A stretch of 64,000 nt of DNA from Arthrobacter sp. MYb229 (GCF_002975405.1 NZ_PCPS01000002.1:744001-808000), one strand, 5' to 3'; shown: positions 52,813 to 62,464, counted from the first letter of the stretch. Translations and numbers: made by a program. The notes: generated by a model from the sequence alone, not told the origin.

Positions 52813-53262
52813 CTAAGCCTTCGCCCCGCGCAACCTTGGTCCCGCAGTCGGCAAGATGCGGCCTGAAACCGGGGACCACGGCTTTTGCTCTGTCCAACAG
52901 AATCCAGTGCATTGTGCGATCGCGGACACATTCGCGATCCTAGCCACCACCGAATGGAACAAGTGGGAACATCTGCTGAAAACCCAATCCATGCTCCGAG
53001 CAGGTGACCCCGCGGATTCAGAGAATATCTTGTAGTCCAGCTTGTTCGGCAGCGTCTGATCCAAGGCGCGAATGGCGAAGAACTGCTTGAATCCAAGGAT
53101 CTTCAAGGCATCATTGACCGAGGGGCCGTCGCACACTGTGCCGCCCGTTCCACGAATCATCAGCTGTCGAATATCGCGACTGAAAAAGCCTCGTTCTGTA
53201 TCTTGCAGTTCTTGTAGGCGATGAGTTTCCTCGGCCGAGGCGACACGCAGTGCTCCGTTCAT
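52813..53262 (-). pseudogene. Unrecognised open frame in a gene-poor stretch
   Basis: An ATG frame starting MNGALRVASAEETHRLQELQ whose first 80 residues look protein-like (helical, then LGFKQFFAIRALDQTLPNKLDYKIF). The remainder, from about SESAGSPARS on, is Cys, Ser and Arg-rich and looks out of frame. No family is recognised. It could be a genuine lineage-specific gene or a frameshifted remnant. The rest of 52400-53444 shows nothing I can support. Confidence 0.3.
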
Positions 53263-53444
53263 GAGCTGCCCTCGCATGGCAGAAGGGGTGCATTTTGGAG
53301 ACCGGACAAAACCCGTGCAATTAGCGACCCTTGGTCTGACCACACGCGGTCATGTTTCACTCCAAATTTGGGATGCGGTGCAAGTAGTGCTTGTGGATGA
53401 GTGTCGGTGGAAGGCCGGCCAGAAAAGTGAGTAGGCTTGTAATT

Positions 53445-54290
53445 ATGGCTTTCCGAAATCGTCGCGCTGCGGCTCTCCCAGCAAAATTATCCCGTTCGTG
53501 GCTTCTGGTCAACGCCGCCAAAGAAGAAGACTTCGGACCCGGCCTAGCTTGTGAAGCGGACTCGGTAATTTTTGATATGGAAGCTGCCGTTCCGGACGAC
53601 AAAAAGGCCTTCGCCCGTGACAACGTGGTGCGCGCTCTATCCAACGGCATGACCGCCTGGGTGCGCGTTAACGGCACCGACACCGACTTCTGGGCCGATG
53701 ATCTCGCGGCTCTCGCGGAAACCCCGGGCCTGCGCGGGGTCATGCTGGCCATGACCGAAAAACCAGAGCAGGTCACTTACACCGCGATGCGCTTGCGCGC
53801 AGGCACCCCGGTGCTCGCGCTGATCGAAACCGCCGTAGGCATCGAAAACGCCACGAACATTGCCTCGGCTCCGGGCACCTTCCGCCTGGCCTTCGGCGTG
53901 AACGACTTCCGCAAGGACACCGGTGTCTCCGATGACCCGTTGGCCCTGGCCTATGCCCGAGGCAAGCTCGTCATGGCTTCCCGCGTGGGTAAGCTGCCCG
54001 GCGCTATCGACGGCCCGCCGCCTGCCGGTGCGAGCGCCGCGAAGGTTACCGAAGATACCCTGGTAACCGCATCGATGGGCATGACCGGGAAGCTCTCCCT
54101 TTCCCGCGACCACGTCGACGGCATCAACGCCGCACTCGCACCAAGCGAGGACGAACTGTCCTGGGCCATGGAGCTGCTCGAAGCTCACGCGGCCGGTGCG
54201 TCGGTAGGCGACGGTTCCTACCTGCCGCGTCTAGCCCGTGCACAGAAGATCGCAGATCTGGCCGACTCCTACGGATTGTGGAACGCCTAG
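53445..54290 (+). CDS. HpcH/HpaI aldolase/CitE-family lyase
   Basis: A 281-residue citrate-lyase-beta-like TIM barrel enzyme. SWLLVNAAKEEDF at the N-terminus, DSVIFDMEAAVPDDKKAFAR with the metal-binding Glu, WVRVNGTDTDFW and VLALIETAVGIENA match CitE-like proteins. Such stand-alone enzymes cleave or form CoA thioesters of malate, citramalate or similar acids. The ATG at 53445 is the first giving a normal family N-terminus. It is convergent with alanine dehydrogenase. Reaction not decidable. Confidence 0.85.
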   Translation: MAFRNRRAAALPAKLSRSWLLVNAAKEEDFGPGLACEADSVIFDMEAAVPDDKKAFARDNVVRALSNGMTAWVRVNGTDTDFWADDLAALAETPGLRGVMLAMTEKPEQVTYTAMRLRAGTPVLALIETAVGIENATNIASAPGTFRLAFGVNDFRKDTGVSDDPLALAYARGKLVMASRVGKLPGAIDGPPPAGASAAKVTEDTLVTASMGMTGKLSLSRDHVDGINAALAPSEDELSWAMELLEAHAAGASVGDGSYLPRLARAQKIADLADSYGLWNA

Positions 54291-54328
54291 TCCGCAACTG
54301 CACTCCATTACCTCTCGTGCGCAATGGA

Positions 54329-54357
54329 ACGGCCGGTAATCTGCATTCACCGGCCGT
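54329..54357. terminator. Hairpin between convergent CitE-like and ald genes
   Basis: A perfect 9-bp stem (ACGGCCGGT and its complement) with an 11-nt loop, between the convergent stops at 54290 and 54400. Confidence 0.5.
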
Positions 54358-54399
54358 GCCACGACGAGCGGGCCTAGATACCCCTTCGGTCGCCGCGAA

Positions 54400-55527
54400 T
54401 TAGACGAGCGACGCCGTACCCAGCAGCTCTTCGATGGGCAAGTGGGGCAGGGAAAATTCGTCCGCCACCGATTTGAAGGTCACTTGGCCGTCGTGCACGT
54501 TCAGGCCGTTGGCCAGACCGGCGTCTTCGCGCAGCGCCTGCTTCCAGCCCTTGTCCGCGATACGCAGCGCATAGGGCAGGGTGGCGTTGGTCAGTGCCGC
54601 GGTGGAAGTCTGCGGGACGGCCCCGGGCATGTTGGCCACGCAGTAGTACACGGCGTCGTGGACCTTGAAAGTCGGTTCGGCGTGCGTGGTCGGGCGCGAA
54701 CCTTCGAAGCAGCCGCCCTGGTCGATTGCGATATCCACGAGCACGGAGCCCGGGCGCATGTGCTCGACCATATCGCGGGTGACCAGCTTTGGCGCAGCCG
54801 CGCCCGGGATCAGCACCGAACCGATGACCAGATCGGCGGCGGCCACCTCGGAGGCAATCGACAGGCGCTGCGAGGCCAGGGTCTTGATGCGGCCCATGAA
54901 AGCCAGATCGATTTCGCGCAGCCGGGAGAGGTTGATATCGATGATGGTCACGTCGGCCCCCATCCCCATGGCGATGGTGGCCGCATGCGTGCCGGCCACG
55001 CCGCCGCCGATCACCACAACCTTGGCCGGGCGCGTACCGGGCACGCCGCCCATCAGCACGCCGGCGCCGCCGTTGGGCTGCTGCAGCTGGACGGCACCAA
55101 TCTGGGCCGCAAGGCGCCCGGCGACCTCGGACATCGGAGCCAGCAACGGCAAGGTGCGCCCCGACGCGACGGTCTCATAGGCGATGGCGGTGGAACCGGC
55201 GGCCAGCAGCGCGTCGGTGCACTCTCGCGAGGCGGCCAGATGCAGGTAGGTGAACAGCAGCTGTCCGGAGCGCATGCGATGGTACTCCGCGGCGATCGGC
55301 TCCTTGACCTTCAAGATCATCTCCGCCTCGGCCCAGGTGGCATCCGCGCCGGCGGCGATGCGCGCGCCGGCCGCGAGATAGGCCTCGTCGGCATTCCCCG
55401 AGCCGACGCCTGCACCGGTTTCGACGATCACATCGTGGCCGCGGGTCACAAACTCGGACACGCCGGCTGGTGTCATGGCGACGCGAAATTCGTTATTCTT
55501 GATTTCCTTTGGGACACCAATGATCAT
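54400..55527 (-). CDS. ald: Alanine dehydrogenase
   Basis: A 375-residue NAD-dependent enzyme that deaminates alanine to pyruvate and ammonia. MIIGVPKEIKNNEFRVAMTPAGV is the family start, the catalytic Lys is in ILKVKEP and the catalytic His in YLHLAAS; VVVIGGGVAGTHAA is the Rossmann motif and VDIAIDQGGCFEGSRPTTH the C-terminal site. It lies downstream of an AGCS alanine symporter on the same strand (527 bases apart), a natural uptake-and-use pair. No Lrp/AldR gene is adjacent, although ald is often under such control. Confidence 0.95.
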   Translation of the reverse strand: MIIGVPKEIKNNEFRVAMTPAGVSEFVTRGHDVIVETGAGVGSGNADEAYLAAGARIAAGADATWAEAEMILKVKEPIAAEYHRMRSGQLLFTYLHLAASRECTDALLAAGSTAIAYETVASGRTLPLLAPMSEVAGRLAAQIGAVQLQQPNGGAGVLMGGVPGTRPAKVVVIGGGVAGTHAATIAMGMGADVTIIDINLSRLREIDLAFMGRIKTLASQRLSIASEVAAADLVIGSVLIPGAAAPKLVTRDMVEHMRPGSVLVDIAIDQGGCFEGSRPTTHAEPTFKVHDAVYYCVANMPGAVPQTSTAALTNATLPYALRIADKGWKQALREDAGLANGLNVHDGQVTFKSVADEFSLPHLPIEELLGTASLV

Positions 55528-55978
55528 GGCAGTCAGTCCTCTCGTGAGACATGTCGGGCAAGGACATCGAATCGATATCGGGACGATGCTCGCCGTAGTA
55601 GTTACTCACCAGATTAGAGTTTACAACGGGTTTTGCGGGGCTCTGCCGAATAATCTACGGTTATATCTAGAAAATCTGTTTTATATCGCAGAAGTTTTCC
55701 ACTGAGTGGGCTGCGTCACCGTCAGATCTACGGGCTCCATAATCTGTGGCAATAGCTCGCCGACTTAGGAGAGCAGTTGTCGAGACTGGCCCGGCGCTGG
55801 AGGTTCCCTGAGCTGGCTGTCAGGCAATTTTCGGCTCTGGGCCATCACGTCGTGCGCCGTCGCTGGAGCAAAGCGGCGTCAATCCCTCGGGCATCAGCCT
55901 TTTGACGGCTCCGACCCGGAAGACGGCTGCTCCCGCGATGGTGGGACCAGCCAACTGCGTATGCGCTGAGCAGCAAAA
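55528..55978. other. Gene-free region upstream of ald
   Basis: About 450 bases without a supported gene. The part next to ald (about 55600-55690) is AT-rich for this genome, with TTATATCTAGAAAATCTG and nearby runs, a likely promoter and regulator-binding region. No clean palindrome stands out. Confidence 0.5.
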
Positions 55979-56026
55979 AGGACTGCCGCCGTAGCGGCCC
56001 GACAGGGCCGATACAGCGGCAGTCCT
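55979..56026 (-). terminator. Terminator of the AGCS symporter gene
   Basis: A perfect 11-bp stem (AGGACTGCCGC and its complement) enclosing a smaller GGCC-rich hairpin. On the minus strand it is followed by TTTTTGCTG, as expected for an intrinsic terminator. Confidence 0.8.
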
Positions 56027-56054
56027 CGCAATGCGCGGTGCGGTTGCTTAGCGC

Positions 56055-57569
56055 TTAGCGTCGAGGCTCTGGATCATCCTGAACTTCGTGTGCTCCGCGA
56101 TGGTGCGAAGAGCCAACCACGTTGCCGGCCTTCCACTCGGCCCAGCCTGGACGGCCGGACATGAAGTCCTCGATCTGGTCCTTGTTGGCTTCCAACTTCG
56201 GGTCATTCTTCAGGTACCAGCGAGTTTCGCGAGCCACCATGCCGGAGAGGATCAGCAAGCCGATGAGGTTTGGCAGGGCCATCAGGCCGTTCATCATGTC
56301 CGAGAAATTCCAGACCGGGGTCAGCTCGGTGGTGCAGCCAACGTACACGACCAGCGAGAAGATCACGCGGAAAGGCATGACGCCCTTGCGGCCAATGAGG
56401 CGCTCGATGTTGCGCTCACCGTAGTAGCACCAGCCCAAGATGGTGGAGAAGGCGAACATGACCAGGCCCAGGGTCACGATCCAGTGGCCCCATTCGCCCG
56501 GCAGGCCGTTGGTGAATGCCTCGCCGGTCATCAGCGAGGCGGCGATCTGTTCGCCGGTTGCCTCATCGATCAGCTTCCAGGTGCCGGTGGTGATGATGAC
56601 CAGTCCGGTGCAGGTGACCACGATGATCGTATCGATAAAGGTCTGGGTCATGGAGACTAGGCCCTGGCGAACCGGGTGCGTGGTCTGCGCCGCGGCTGCG
56701 GCGATAGCTGCCGAGCCCATGCCGGATTCGTTGGAGAAGATACCGCGAGCCACACCGAACTGGATGGCGATGATGATGGCCGAGCCGACGAATCCGCCGA
56801 CCGCCGAGGAGCCGGTGAAGGCGTCGGTGAAGATCTGGCCGAAGGCAGCTGGGATGCCGCTGACGTTGGAGATCAAGATGAAGATCGCTGCGGCCACGTA
56901 GAACACGATCATTACCGGAACGAATGCCGCGGTGACTCTGCCGATGGACTTGATGCCACCGACCAGAACTGCGATCGACAAGATGGTGAGAACCACGCCG
57001 GTGACCCATGGGATCACGTTGAAGGAGTTCTCCAGGTTGGCTGCAATCGAGTTGCCCTGGGTCATGTTGCCGATGCCGAAGCTGGCAAGGGTCGCCGCAA
57101 TAGCGAAGAACAGCGCAAGGAACTTGCCGAATGGCCCCTTGATGCCGCGCTCAAGGTAGTTCTGCGGACCGCCGGACTTTTCACCAGCCGTGTCGGTGCC
57201 GCGGAAACGGACACCCAAGTAGGCTTCGGTGTACTTCGAAGCCATGCCGAGCAGGCCGGTGACCCACATCCAGAACAACGCGCCGGGGCCACCGATGCCG
57301 ATGGCCGTGGCAACGCCGACGATGTTACCCGTCCCGACGGTGGCCGCCAGTGCGGTGGTGAGCGCCTGGAACTGCGAGACGTCGCCATCGGCGCCCGGGT
57401 CCTTGCGCTTGAAGATTCCTAGCCTGAGTGCCGGGATGAGTTTGATGAACTGCAATCCGCCGAGGCGGATGGTGAGGTAGAGGCCGGTGCCCAAGAGCAA
57501 CGGGATGAGGACAAACGGTCCCCAAATGACCGAGGAGATATCTCCGAAGAGTGTTCCCAATGAGTCCAT
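56055..57569 (-). CDS. Alanine/glycine:cation symporter (AGCS family)
   Basis: A 504-residue sodium-coupled symporter for alanine or glycine. ALTTALAATVGTGNIVGVATAI is the AGCS signature; GGPGALFWMWVTGLLGMASKYTEA and ARGIFSNESGMGSAAIAAAAA are further blocks. The start at MDSLG (57569) has AAGGA ten bases upstream; an ATG at 57638 is also open. The C-terminal 50 residues are hydrophilic. With ald downstream it suits growth on alanine. Confidence 0.92.
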   Translation of the reverse strand: MDSLGTLFGDISSVIWGPFVLIPLLLGTGLYLTIRLGGLQFIKLIPALRLGIFKRKDPGADGDVSQFQALTTALAATVGTGNIVGVATAIGIGGPGALFWMWVTGLLGMASKYTEAYLGVRFRGTDTAGEKSGGPQNYLERGIKGPFGKFLALFFAIAATLASFGIGNMTQGNSIAANLENSFNVIPWVTGVVLTILSIAVLVGGIKSIGRVTAAFVPVMIVFYVAAAIFILISNVSGIPAAFGQIFTDAFTGSSAVGGFVGSAIIIAIQFGVARGIFSNESGMGSAAIAAAAAQTTHPVRQGLVSMTQTFIDTIIVVTCTGLVIITTGTWKLIDEATGEQIAASLMTGEAFTNGLPGEWGHWIVTLGLVMFAFSTILGWCYYGERNIERLIGRKGVMPFRVIFSLVVYVGCTTELTPVWNFSDMMNGLMALPNLIGLLILSGMVARETRWYLKNDPKLEANKDQIEDFMSGRPGWAEWKAGNVVGSSHHRGAHEVQDDPEPRR

Positions 57570-57700
57570 GAGTTCTAGATCCTTCGATGCGAGTGAGAAG
57601 CGATGATGACTGTCATCGTAGGTGACATCCTCAGTCATCCTACGTGATGGTGAGAGTCAAGTCACAAACGCTGTTTCGTGTCGCATTCGAGGTTAAAACG

Positions 57701-57733
57701 TTTCCCCGAGCCGGTGGGTGCGGCTCGGGGAAA
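57701..57733 (-). terminator. Terminator of the FAH-family gene
   Basis: A perfect 12-bp stem (TTTCCCCGAGCC and its complement) with a 9-nt loop. On the minus strand it continues CGTTTTAACC, a short T-run. Confidence 0.75.
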
Positions 57734-57750
57734 CTGGAATCCTGAAAGTA

Positions 57751-58602
57751 CTAGGCGGAGGTGAACTTGACCGCCGAGGTGCCGAGCCCCTCGATGCTCG
57801 TTTCCAAGATGTCACCGGCCTTGAGCCACGGGCGTCGCCCATGCTCGTCGCGGCGTCCCAAGGCAACGCCCGCTGGGGTGCCGGTGAGGATTAGGTCCCC
57901 GGGTTGCAGCTCGTTGATCACCGACAGGTAGGAGACCAGCTCGGCCGCGGAGAACACCAGATCATCGGTTGAGTCTTCCTGGACTACCGCGCCATTGACC
58001 TTCGTGGTGATTTTGGCTCCCGGGGTGAACTCTTCGGAGGTGACCAACCATGGACCCACCGGAGTCGACTTATCCCAGGCCTTGCCCTGCAGCCATTCGG
58101 TGGTTCGTCCCTGGAAGCCGCGCATGGAGACATCGTTGGAGACCGCGTAGCCGGCGATATGATTCTCCGCGTCTTCGATCGAGATCCGGCGTCCGGGTTT
58201 GCCGATGACGATGGCCAGCTCACCCTCATAGTCCATCCGGTAATCTTCGGCAGGAATTTCGACGGTGTCATTTGCTCCGCAGAGCGTGGAGGCGAACTTC
58301 GCGAAGACCGTGGGGAACTCAGGTTCTTCCGCTCCCACCTCGGCGATGTGGTTGCGGTAGTTCAGCCCAATGCAGTACACCTTGGCGGGGGTTGGGATCA
58401 GTGCGGCATAGTCTGCCTCGCCTTCGGCGATCGAATCGCCTACCAGCGCCCGGGCGACGACTTCTTGCTGCGTTGCATTATCGAGGCGCAAGAATTTTTG
58501 AACGTTGGCGAGATTTTCCAGATAGTAAAGACGGCCCTCTTCGATGACGGCCGCTGTCGTCAGGCCCGGTTCGGTGGTCAGTCGCACGGTAGCTAGTTTC
58601 AT
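57751..58602 (-). CDS. Fumarylacetoacetate hydrolase family protein
   Basis: A 283-residue FAH-family enzyme. IGLNYRNHIAEVGAEEPEFPTVFAKF leads into the catalytic domain, the metal ligands lie in MDYEGELAIVIGK, NDVSMRGFQGRTTEW follows, and LILTGTPAGVALGR is the C-terminal block. The family includes fumarylpyruvate and acylpyruvate hydrolases, oxaloacetate decarboxylases and hydratases of aromatic meta-cleavage products. No pathway neighbours narrow this. Monocistronic. Confidence 0.9.
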   Translation of the reverse strand: MKLATVRLTTEPGLTTAAVIEEGRLYYLENLANVQKFLRLDNATQQEVVARALVGDSIAEGEADYAALIPTPAKVYCIGLNYRNHIAEVGAEEPEFPTVFAKFASTLCGANDTVEIPAEDYRMDYEGELAIVIGKPGRRISIEDAENHIAGYAVSNDVSMRGFQGRTTEWLQGKAWDKSTPVGPWLVTSEEFTPGAKITTKVNGAVVQEDSTDDLVFSAAELVSYLSVINELQPGDLILTGTPAGVALGRRDEHGRRPWLKAGDILETSIEGLGTSAVKFTSA

Positions 58603-58818
58603 GTTCCTATCTCACTACATCCGCACCGTCTTGGCTAGCCTGCTGAGGGGGCTAAATAGGCCAAAACGACACTCATATTCGGCCAAGTCAAGCAGAGGTT
58701 TATCAAAACGGTACTAAGGGAGTGGTGCATCGCCACGTAAACTTGGGAGAAAAGCTGAGGCGAGGAACCTCCTCCGAGTCAGTGGTTGAAACGAAACTAA
58801 AGTGAAGCAGGTCTTAAT

Positions 58819-59460
58819 GTGGGTGACTTTTTCGGCGAGCGATATCGCCAAATTCTATTCGCCTCTTGGCAGCATTTGTGGTTGGTAGCCCAGTGCCTTG
58901 TCCTGGCGACGATCATTGCCGTGCTGATCGCCGTATTGGTGTATCGCAGTAAATCTTTATCCGGAGTGGCCAACGGAATCAGCGCCATCGGGCTGACCAT
59001 CCCATCTTTCGCACTGATCGGTCTGCTGATTGTGCCTTTCGGCTTCGGCGTCTTGCCGGCGGTGATCGTGGTGACATTCTTCGCCGCCCTTCCGATCCTG
59101 CGCAATGCCATTGTGGGGCTGAACAACATCGAACCCACCGTCGTCGAATCGGCGAAGGGCATCGGGATGAGCCGCATGAAAACGCTGATCTCCGTTGAAC
59201 TGCCTATGGCCTGGCCGGTGATCCTCACCGGGGTTCGCATCTCGGCGCAGATGGTGATGGGCGTGGCGGCAGTGGTGTCCTACGCGCTGGGCCCAGGACT
59301 CGGCGGCTACATCTTCTCCGGCCTTTCCCGTCTAGGTGGCGCAAACTCCCTTGAATCCGTCATCACCGGCGTGGTCGGGGTCGTCATTCTGGCGCTCATT
59401 CTTGATTTGATCTTGCTCGGCATTGGCCGACTGACTACCCCGCGAGGTATCCGTGTCTGA
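58819..59460 (+). CDS. Osmoprotectant ABC transporter permease (OpuCB/OpuCD-like, first)
   Basis: A 213-residue permease with about five to six TMs and the BPD_transp_1 coupling loop ESAKGIGMSRMKTLISVELPMA, typical of the glycine betaine/choline OpuC family. GTG start at 58819; its stop overlaps the ATPase start by eight bases. It is the first gene of a permease-ATPase-permease-binding protein operon. The upstream 58603-58818 is its promoter region, with no other gene seen. Confidence 0.9.
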   Translation: MGDFFGERYRQILFASWQHLWLVAQCLVLATIIAVLIAVLVYRSKSLSGVANGISAIGLTIPSFALIGLLIVPFGFGVLPAVIVVTFFAALPILRNAIVGLNNIEPTVVESAKGIGMSRMKTLISVELPMAWPVILTGVRISAQMVMGVAAVVSYALGPGLGGYIFSGLSRLGGANSLESVITGVVGVVILALILDLILLGIGRLTTPRGIRV

Positions 59461-60712
59461 AAATAAAGTCGAAACCAGTAACGAAAATAGCGTCACCGGG
59501 GCATCGATCATGCTTCAGGAGGTCACCAAGACCTACCCGGGCCAGAAGAAATCTGCGGTCGGTGGGCTCACCCTTGAGATCCCCGCCGGTTCGATCGTGA
59601 TGTTTGTCGGCCCTTCGGGCTGCGGCAAAACTACCACGCTGAAAATGATCAACCGGTTGATCGAACCGACCTCCGGCGAGATCGTGATCAACGGCGAAGA
59701 CGTCACCGACATGGATGGCGACGAGCTGCGTCGCCGCATCGGGTATGTCATTCAGGCCGGAGGGCTGTTTCCGCATATGACCGTGGCGACAAATATCGCG
59801 ATGGTGCCGAAGATGCTTGGCTGGTCCAAGGAGAAGATTGCCGCGCGCGTCGACGAGCTGCTGGAGTTGGTCTCACTGGACCCGGAGCTGTACCGCAACC
59901 GCTTCCCGAAGGAGCTCTCCGGGGGCCAGCAGCAACGCGTGGGCGTGGCCCGTGCACTGGCAGCAGACCCTCCGGTGTTGCTGATGGACGAGCCCTTCGG
60001 TGCGGTCGACCCGATTACCCGTCAGCGTCTGCAAGATGAGCTGCTCAATATTCAGTCGGAAGTCCAGAAGACCATCGTTTGCGTGACCCACGACTTCGAC
60101 GAAGCCGTGAAGCTGGGGGACTGGATCGCGATCTTCAATGAAGGCGCACAGCTGGAACAGTACGATTCCCCCGAGCGCATCCTGGCCAACCCCGCCAGCG
60201 AATTCGTGGAGAACTTCATTGGATCCGGTGCCGGCTTGAAGCAGTTGACGCTGACCCGCGTGCACGAGGTGGAACTGTCCGAAGCCATCACCACCACCGC
60301 CGGGAAGAACGCTTCCGAGGTGCTTTCGCAGCTGCAAGGCGCCGGACGGAAATATGCGGTGGTCCTGGACTCGCGCGGCCGCCCGTTGCGTCGGCTCACC
60401 CGGCGCCAACTCTCCCGTGCGGAGATTATCGATGGCACCTATGATCCGGATTTGCCGGTTGTCGGCGAGCAGGCGACCTTGAACGATGCGCTGGACACCA
60501 TGCTGGTGGCAAGCACCGAATCTGCGTTGGTGACCGGGCGTCGCGATGTGCTTCGGGGCATCATCACGGTGCAGACGGTGATGGAAGCGATCTCTGCGAG
60601 CAACGCCAACCTGGACGATGACCACGATGCACCGGTAGGCCTGAACTCCGGCGCCATCAATGTGGCAGACATCCAGACGGACCGCGGTCAAACCGGTGGT
60701 GAATCTTCATGA
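59453..60712 (+). CDS. opuCA: Osmoprotectant ABC transporter ATPase (OpuCA-like) with CBS domains
   Basis: 419 residues: Walker A GPSGCGKTTT, Q-loop VIQAGGLFPHMTV, signature LSGGQQQR, Walker B VLLMDEPFGAVD and THDFDEAVKLGD, then a C-terminal CBS pair (about residues 265-390) that in OpuA-type transporters senses ionic strength or nucleotides. YVIQAGGLFPH is diagnostic for the glycine betaine/choline type. GTG start overlapping the first permease; ATGA overlap with the second. Confidence 0.93.
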   Translation: MSENKVETSNENSVTGASIMLQEVTKTYPGQKKSAVGGLTLEIPAGSIVMFVGPSGCGKTTTLKMINRLIEPTSGEIVINGEDVTDMDGDELRRRIGYVIQAGGLFPHMTVATNIAMVPKMLGWSKEKIAARVDELLELVSLDPELYRNRFPKELSGGQQQRVGVARALAADPPVLLMDEPFGAVDPITRQRLQDELLNIQSEVQKTIVCVTHDFDEAVKLGDWIAIFNEGAQLEQYDSPERILANPASEFVENFIGSGAGLKQLTLTRVHEVELSEAITTTAGKNASEVLSQLQGAGRKYAVVLDSRGRPLRRLTRRQLSRAEIIDGTYDPDLPVVGEQATLNDALDTMLVASTESALVTGRRDVLRGIITVQTVMEAISASNANLDDDHDAPVGLNSGAINVADIQTDRGQTGGESS

Positions 60713-61437
60713 ATGCCGAAAAACGAGGGCTGATCTACCAGCTCCTTGGCATCGCCGCGGCCTTCGGCATCCTGGTGATCTGGTTGGTCACCGCGAACCT
60801 CACGGAAACCGAACGGCAGACGCTGGATCCGGCAACCATTTGGGGCTATACGCTGGATCACCTGAAAATCACGGTGATCTCAGCGGTGATCGTGCTGATC
60901 ATTGCGATTCCGCTGGGCATCATCTTGACCCGTCCAGCGTTTCGCAAGGCGGCGCCCGGGGTGCGTGCCGTCGCCAACTTCGGCCAGGCTGCCCCGGCCA
61001 TCGGCGTGGTCGTGCTGTTGGCCTTCTGGCTTGGATTCGGTCCGAATACGGCCATCGTGTCCTTGGTGATCTATGCGATCCTCCCGGTCCTTTCAAACAC
61101 CATTGTGGGCTTGCAACAGGTCGATGAACGACTGGTGGAAGCCGGGCGCGGCATTGGCATGAGCCAGATGGCGGTCTTGTTCAAGGTCGAGCTTCCACTC
61201 GCGGTCCCGGTGATGCTCTCCGGCATCCGCACCGCCTTGGTGCTGCTGGTAGGAACCGCCACCTTGGCCACCTTCATTAACGGTGGAGGATTGGGAATTC
61301 TGATTACCACCGGGGTGAACCTGAATCTGAACGTGGTGCTGATTGCAGGTTCGCTGCTGGTGGCCTTGCTGGCATTGACCATCGACTGGCTTGGACGAGT
61401 CGTGGAACAGGTCGCCCGGCCGAAAGGACTCTCATGA
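60709..61437 (+). CDS. Osmoprotectant ABC transporter permease (second)
   Basis: A 242-residue permease with about six TMs; the coupling loop is EAGRGIGMSQMAVLFKVELPLA, very like that of the first permease. Translationally coupled on both sides (ATGA). Forms a heterodimeric channel with the product of 58819. Confidence 0.92.
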   Translation: MNAEKRGLIYQLLGIAAAFGILVIWLVTANLTETERQTLDPATIWGYTLDHLKITVISAVIVLIIAIPLGIILTRPAFRKAAPGVRAVANFGQAAPAIGVVVLLAFWLGFGPNTAIVSLVIYAILPVLSNTIVGLQQVDERLVEAGRGIGMSQMAVLFKVELPLAVPVMLSGIRTALVLLVGTATLATFINGGGLGILITTGVNLNLNVVLIAGSLLVALLALTIDWLGRVVEQVARPKGLS

Positions 61438-62411
61438 ATCGGAAATTGAAACTTGGAGCCCTATCCTTCGCGGCCCTTTTAGGCCTGACAGGCTGCGGGC
61501 TGAGCCCCTCCACCGGCACGGTGCCCGATGCCAACCCGGGAATCATTGAAGAAATTCCAGATCTGGCCGATGACGCCAAGGTCACCGTCACCTCGAAGGC
61601 ATTCACCGAGCAATTGATCTTGGGAAAAATCTCGGTGATTGCCTTGGATGTTGCCGGTTATGACGTCACGGATCTGACAAATGTGCCCGGATCCCAACCG
61701 GCACGCGAGCTGTTGCTCTCCGGGGACGCCAGCGCCTTGTGGGAATACACGGGTACCGCATGGCTGACCTATCTGGGCTATGAAGAACCGGTAGCCGGTG
61801 CCGAAGAGCAGTGGGAAGCGGTGCGCGAGGAAGATGTGGCCAACGGCATCGTCTGGGGAGAACCGGCGCCGCTGAACAACACCTACGCCATGGCCATGAA
61901 CCGGAAGGTGGCTGATCGCTTGGGCATCACCAAGCTTTCGGAAATGTCCAAACTTGATTCGGACGAGCTGACCTTCTGTGTCGACCCGGAGTTCAACTCG
62001 CGCCGTGATGGGTTGACCCCGATGCTCGAGCACTACGGGATCGACCGCGGCAGCCAAGTCAAGGAAGAGAACATCGGTTTGTACGACGTGGGCGCCATCT
62101 ACCAGGCAACCGCCGAGGGCGCTTGCAACTTCGGTGAGGTGTTCACAACCGACGGTCGCATCAGGGCGCTGGATCTTACGGTGCTGGAAGACGACAAGCA
62201 GTACTTCCCGAGCTATAACGCGGCGCCAGCGTTCAACGCCGAATTCTTGCAGGAAAATCCCGGGGTCAAAGACGTGATGGCGCAGATTGCGCCAATGCTG
62301 ACCGATGAGGTGCTGCTGGAACTGAACTACCAGGTGGATGTTGAGGGGCGCGAGCCCGCCGATGTCGCCTATGAATGGATGCTGAACGAAGGTCTTATTA
62401 GCGCACCTTAG
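61434..62411 (+). CDS. opuCC: Osmoprotectant ABC transporter substrate-binding lipoprotein (OpuCC-like)
   Basis: 325 residues. A lipoprotein signal with lipobox LTGC, then the OpuAC-type binding domain: VTVTSKAFTEQLILGKISV, LLSGDASALWEYTGTAWLTYLG and a C-terminal ELNYQVDVEGREPADVAYEWM. Choline, glycine betaine, carnitine or ectoine are the usual ligands. Last gene of the operon, followed by a 15-bp hairpin. Confidence 0.92.
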   Translation: MNRKLKLGALSFAALLGLTGCGLSPSTGTVPDANPGIIEEIPDLADDAKVTVTSKAFTEQLILGKISVIALDVAGYDVTDLTNVPGSQPARELLLSGDASALWEYTGTAWLTYLGYEEPVAGAEEQWEAVREEDVANGIVWGEPAPLNNTYAMAMNRKVADRLGITKLSEMSKLDSDELTFCVDPEFNSRRDGLTPMLEHYGIDRGSQVKEENIGLYDVGAIYQATAEGACNFGEVFTTDGRIRALDLTVLEDDKQYFPSYNAAPAFNAEFLQENPGVKDVMAQIAPMLTDEVLLELNYQVDVEGREPADVAYEWMLNEGLISAP

Positions 62412-62427
62412 TGAAGCAACCGGCGTG

Positions 62428-62464
62428 ATGGCCGTTCCAAGGATAGGTTCCTTGGAACGGCCAT
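62428..62464 (+). terminator. Terminator of the osmoprotectant operon
   Basis: A perfect 15-bp stem (ATGGCCGTTCCAAGG and its complement) with a 7-nt loop, 16 bases after the stop, followed by TTGCGG. Confidence 0.75.

Noticed and set aside
54442-55617. 391-codon plus-strand open frame
   Set aside because: Antisense to alanine dehydrogenase, whose whole length matches its family.
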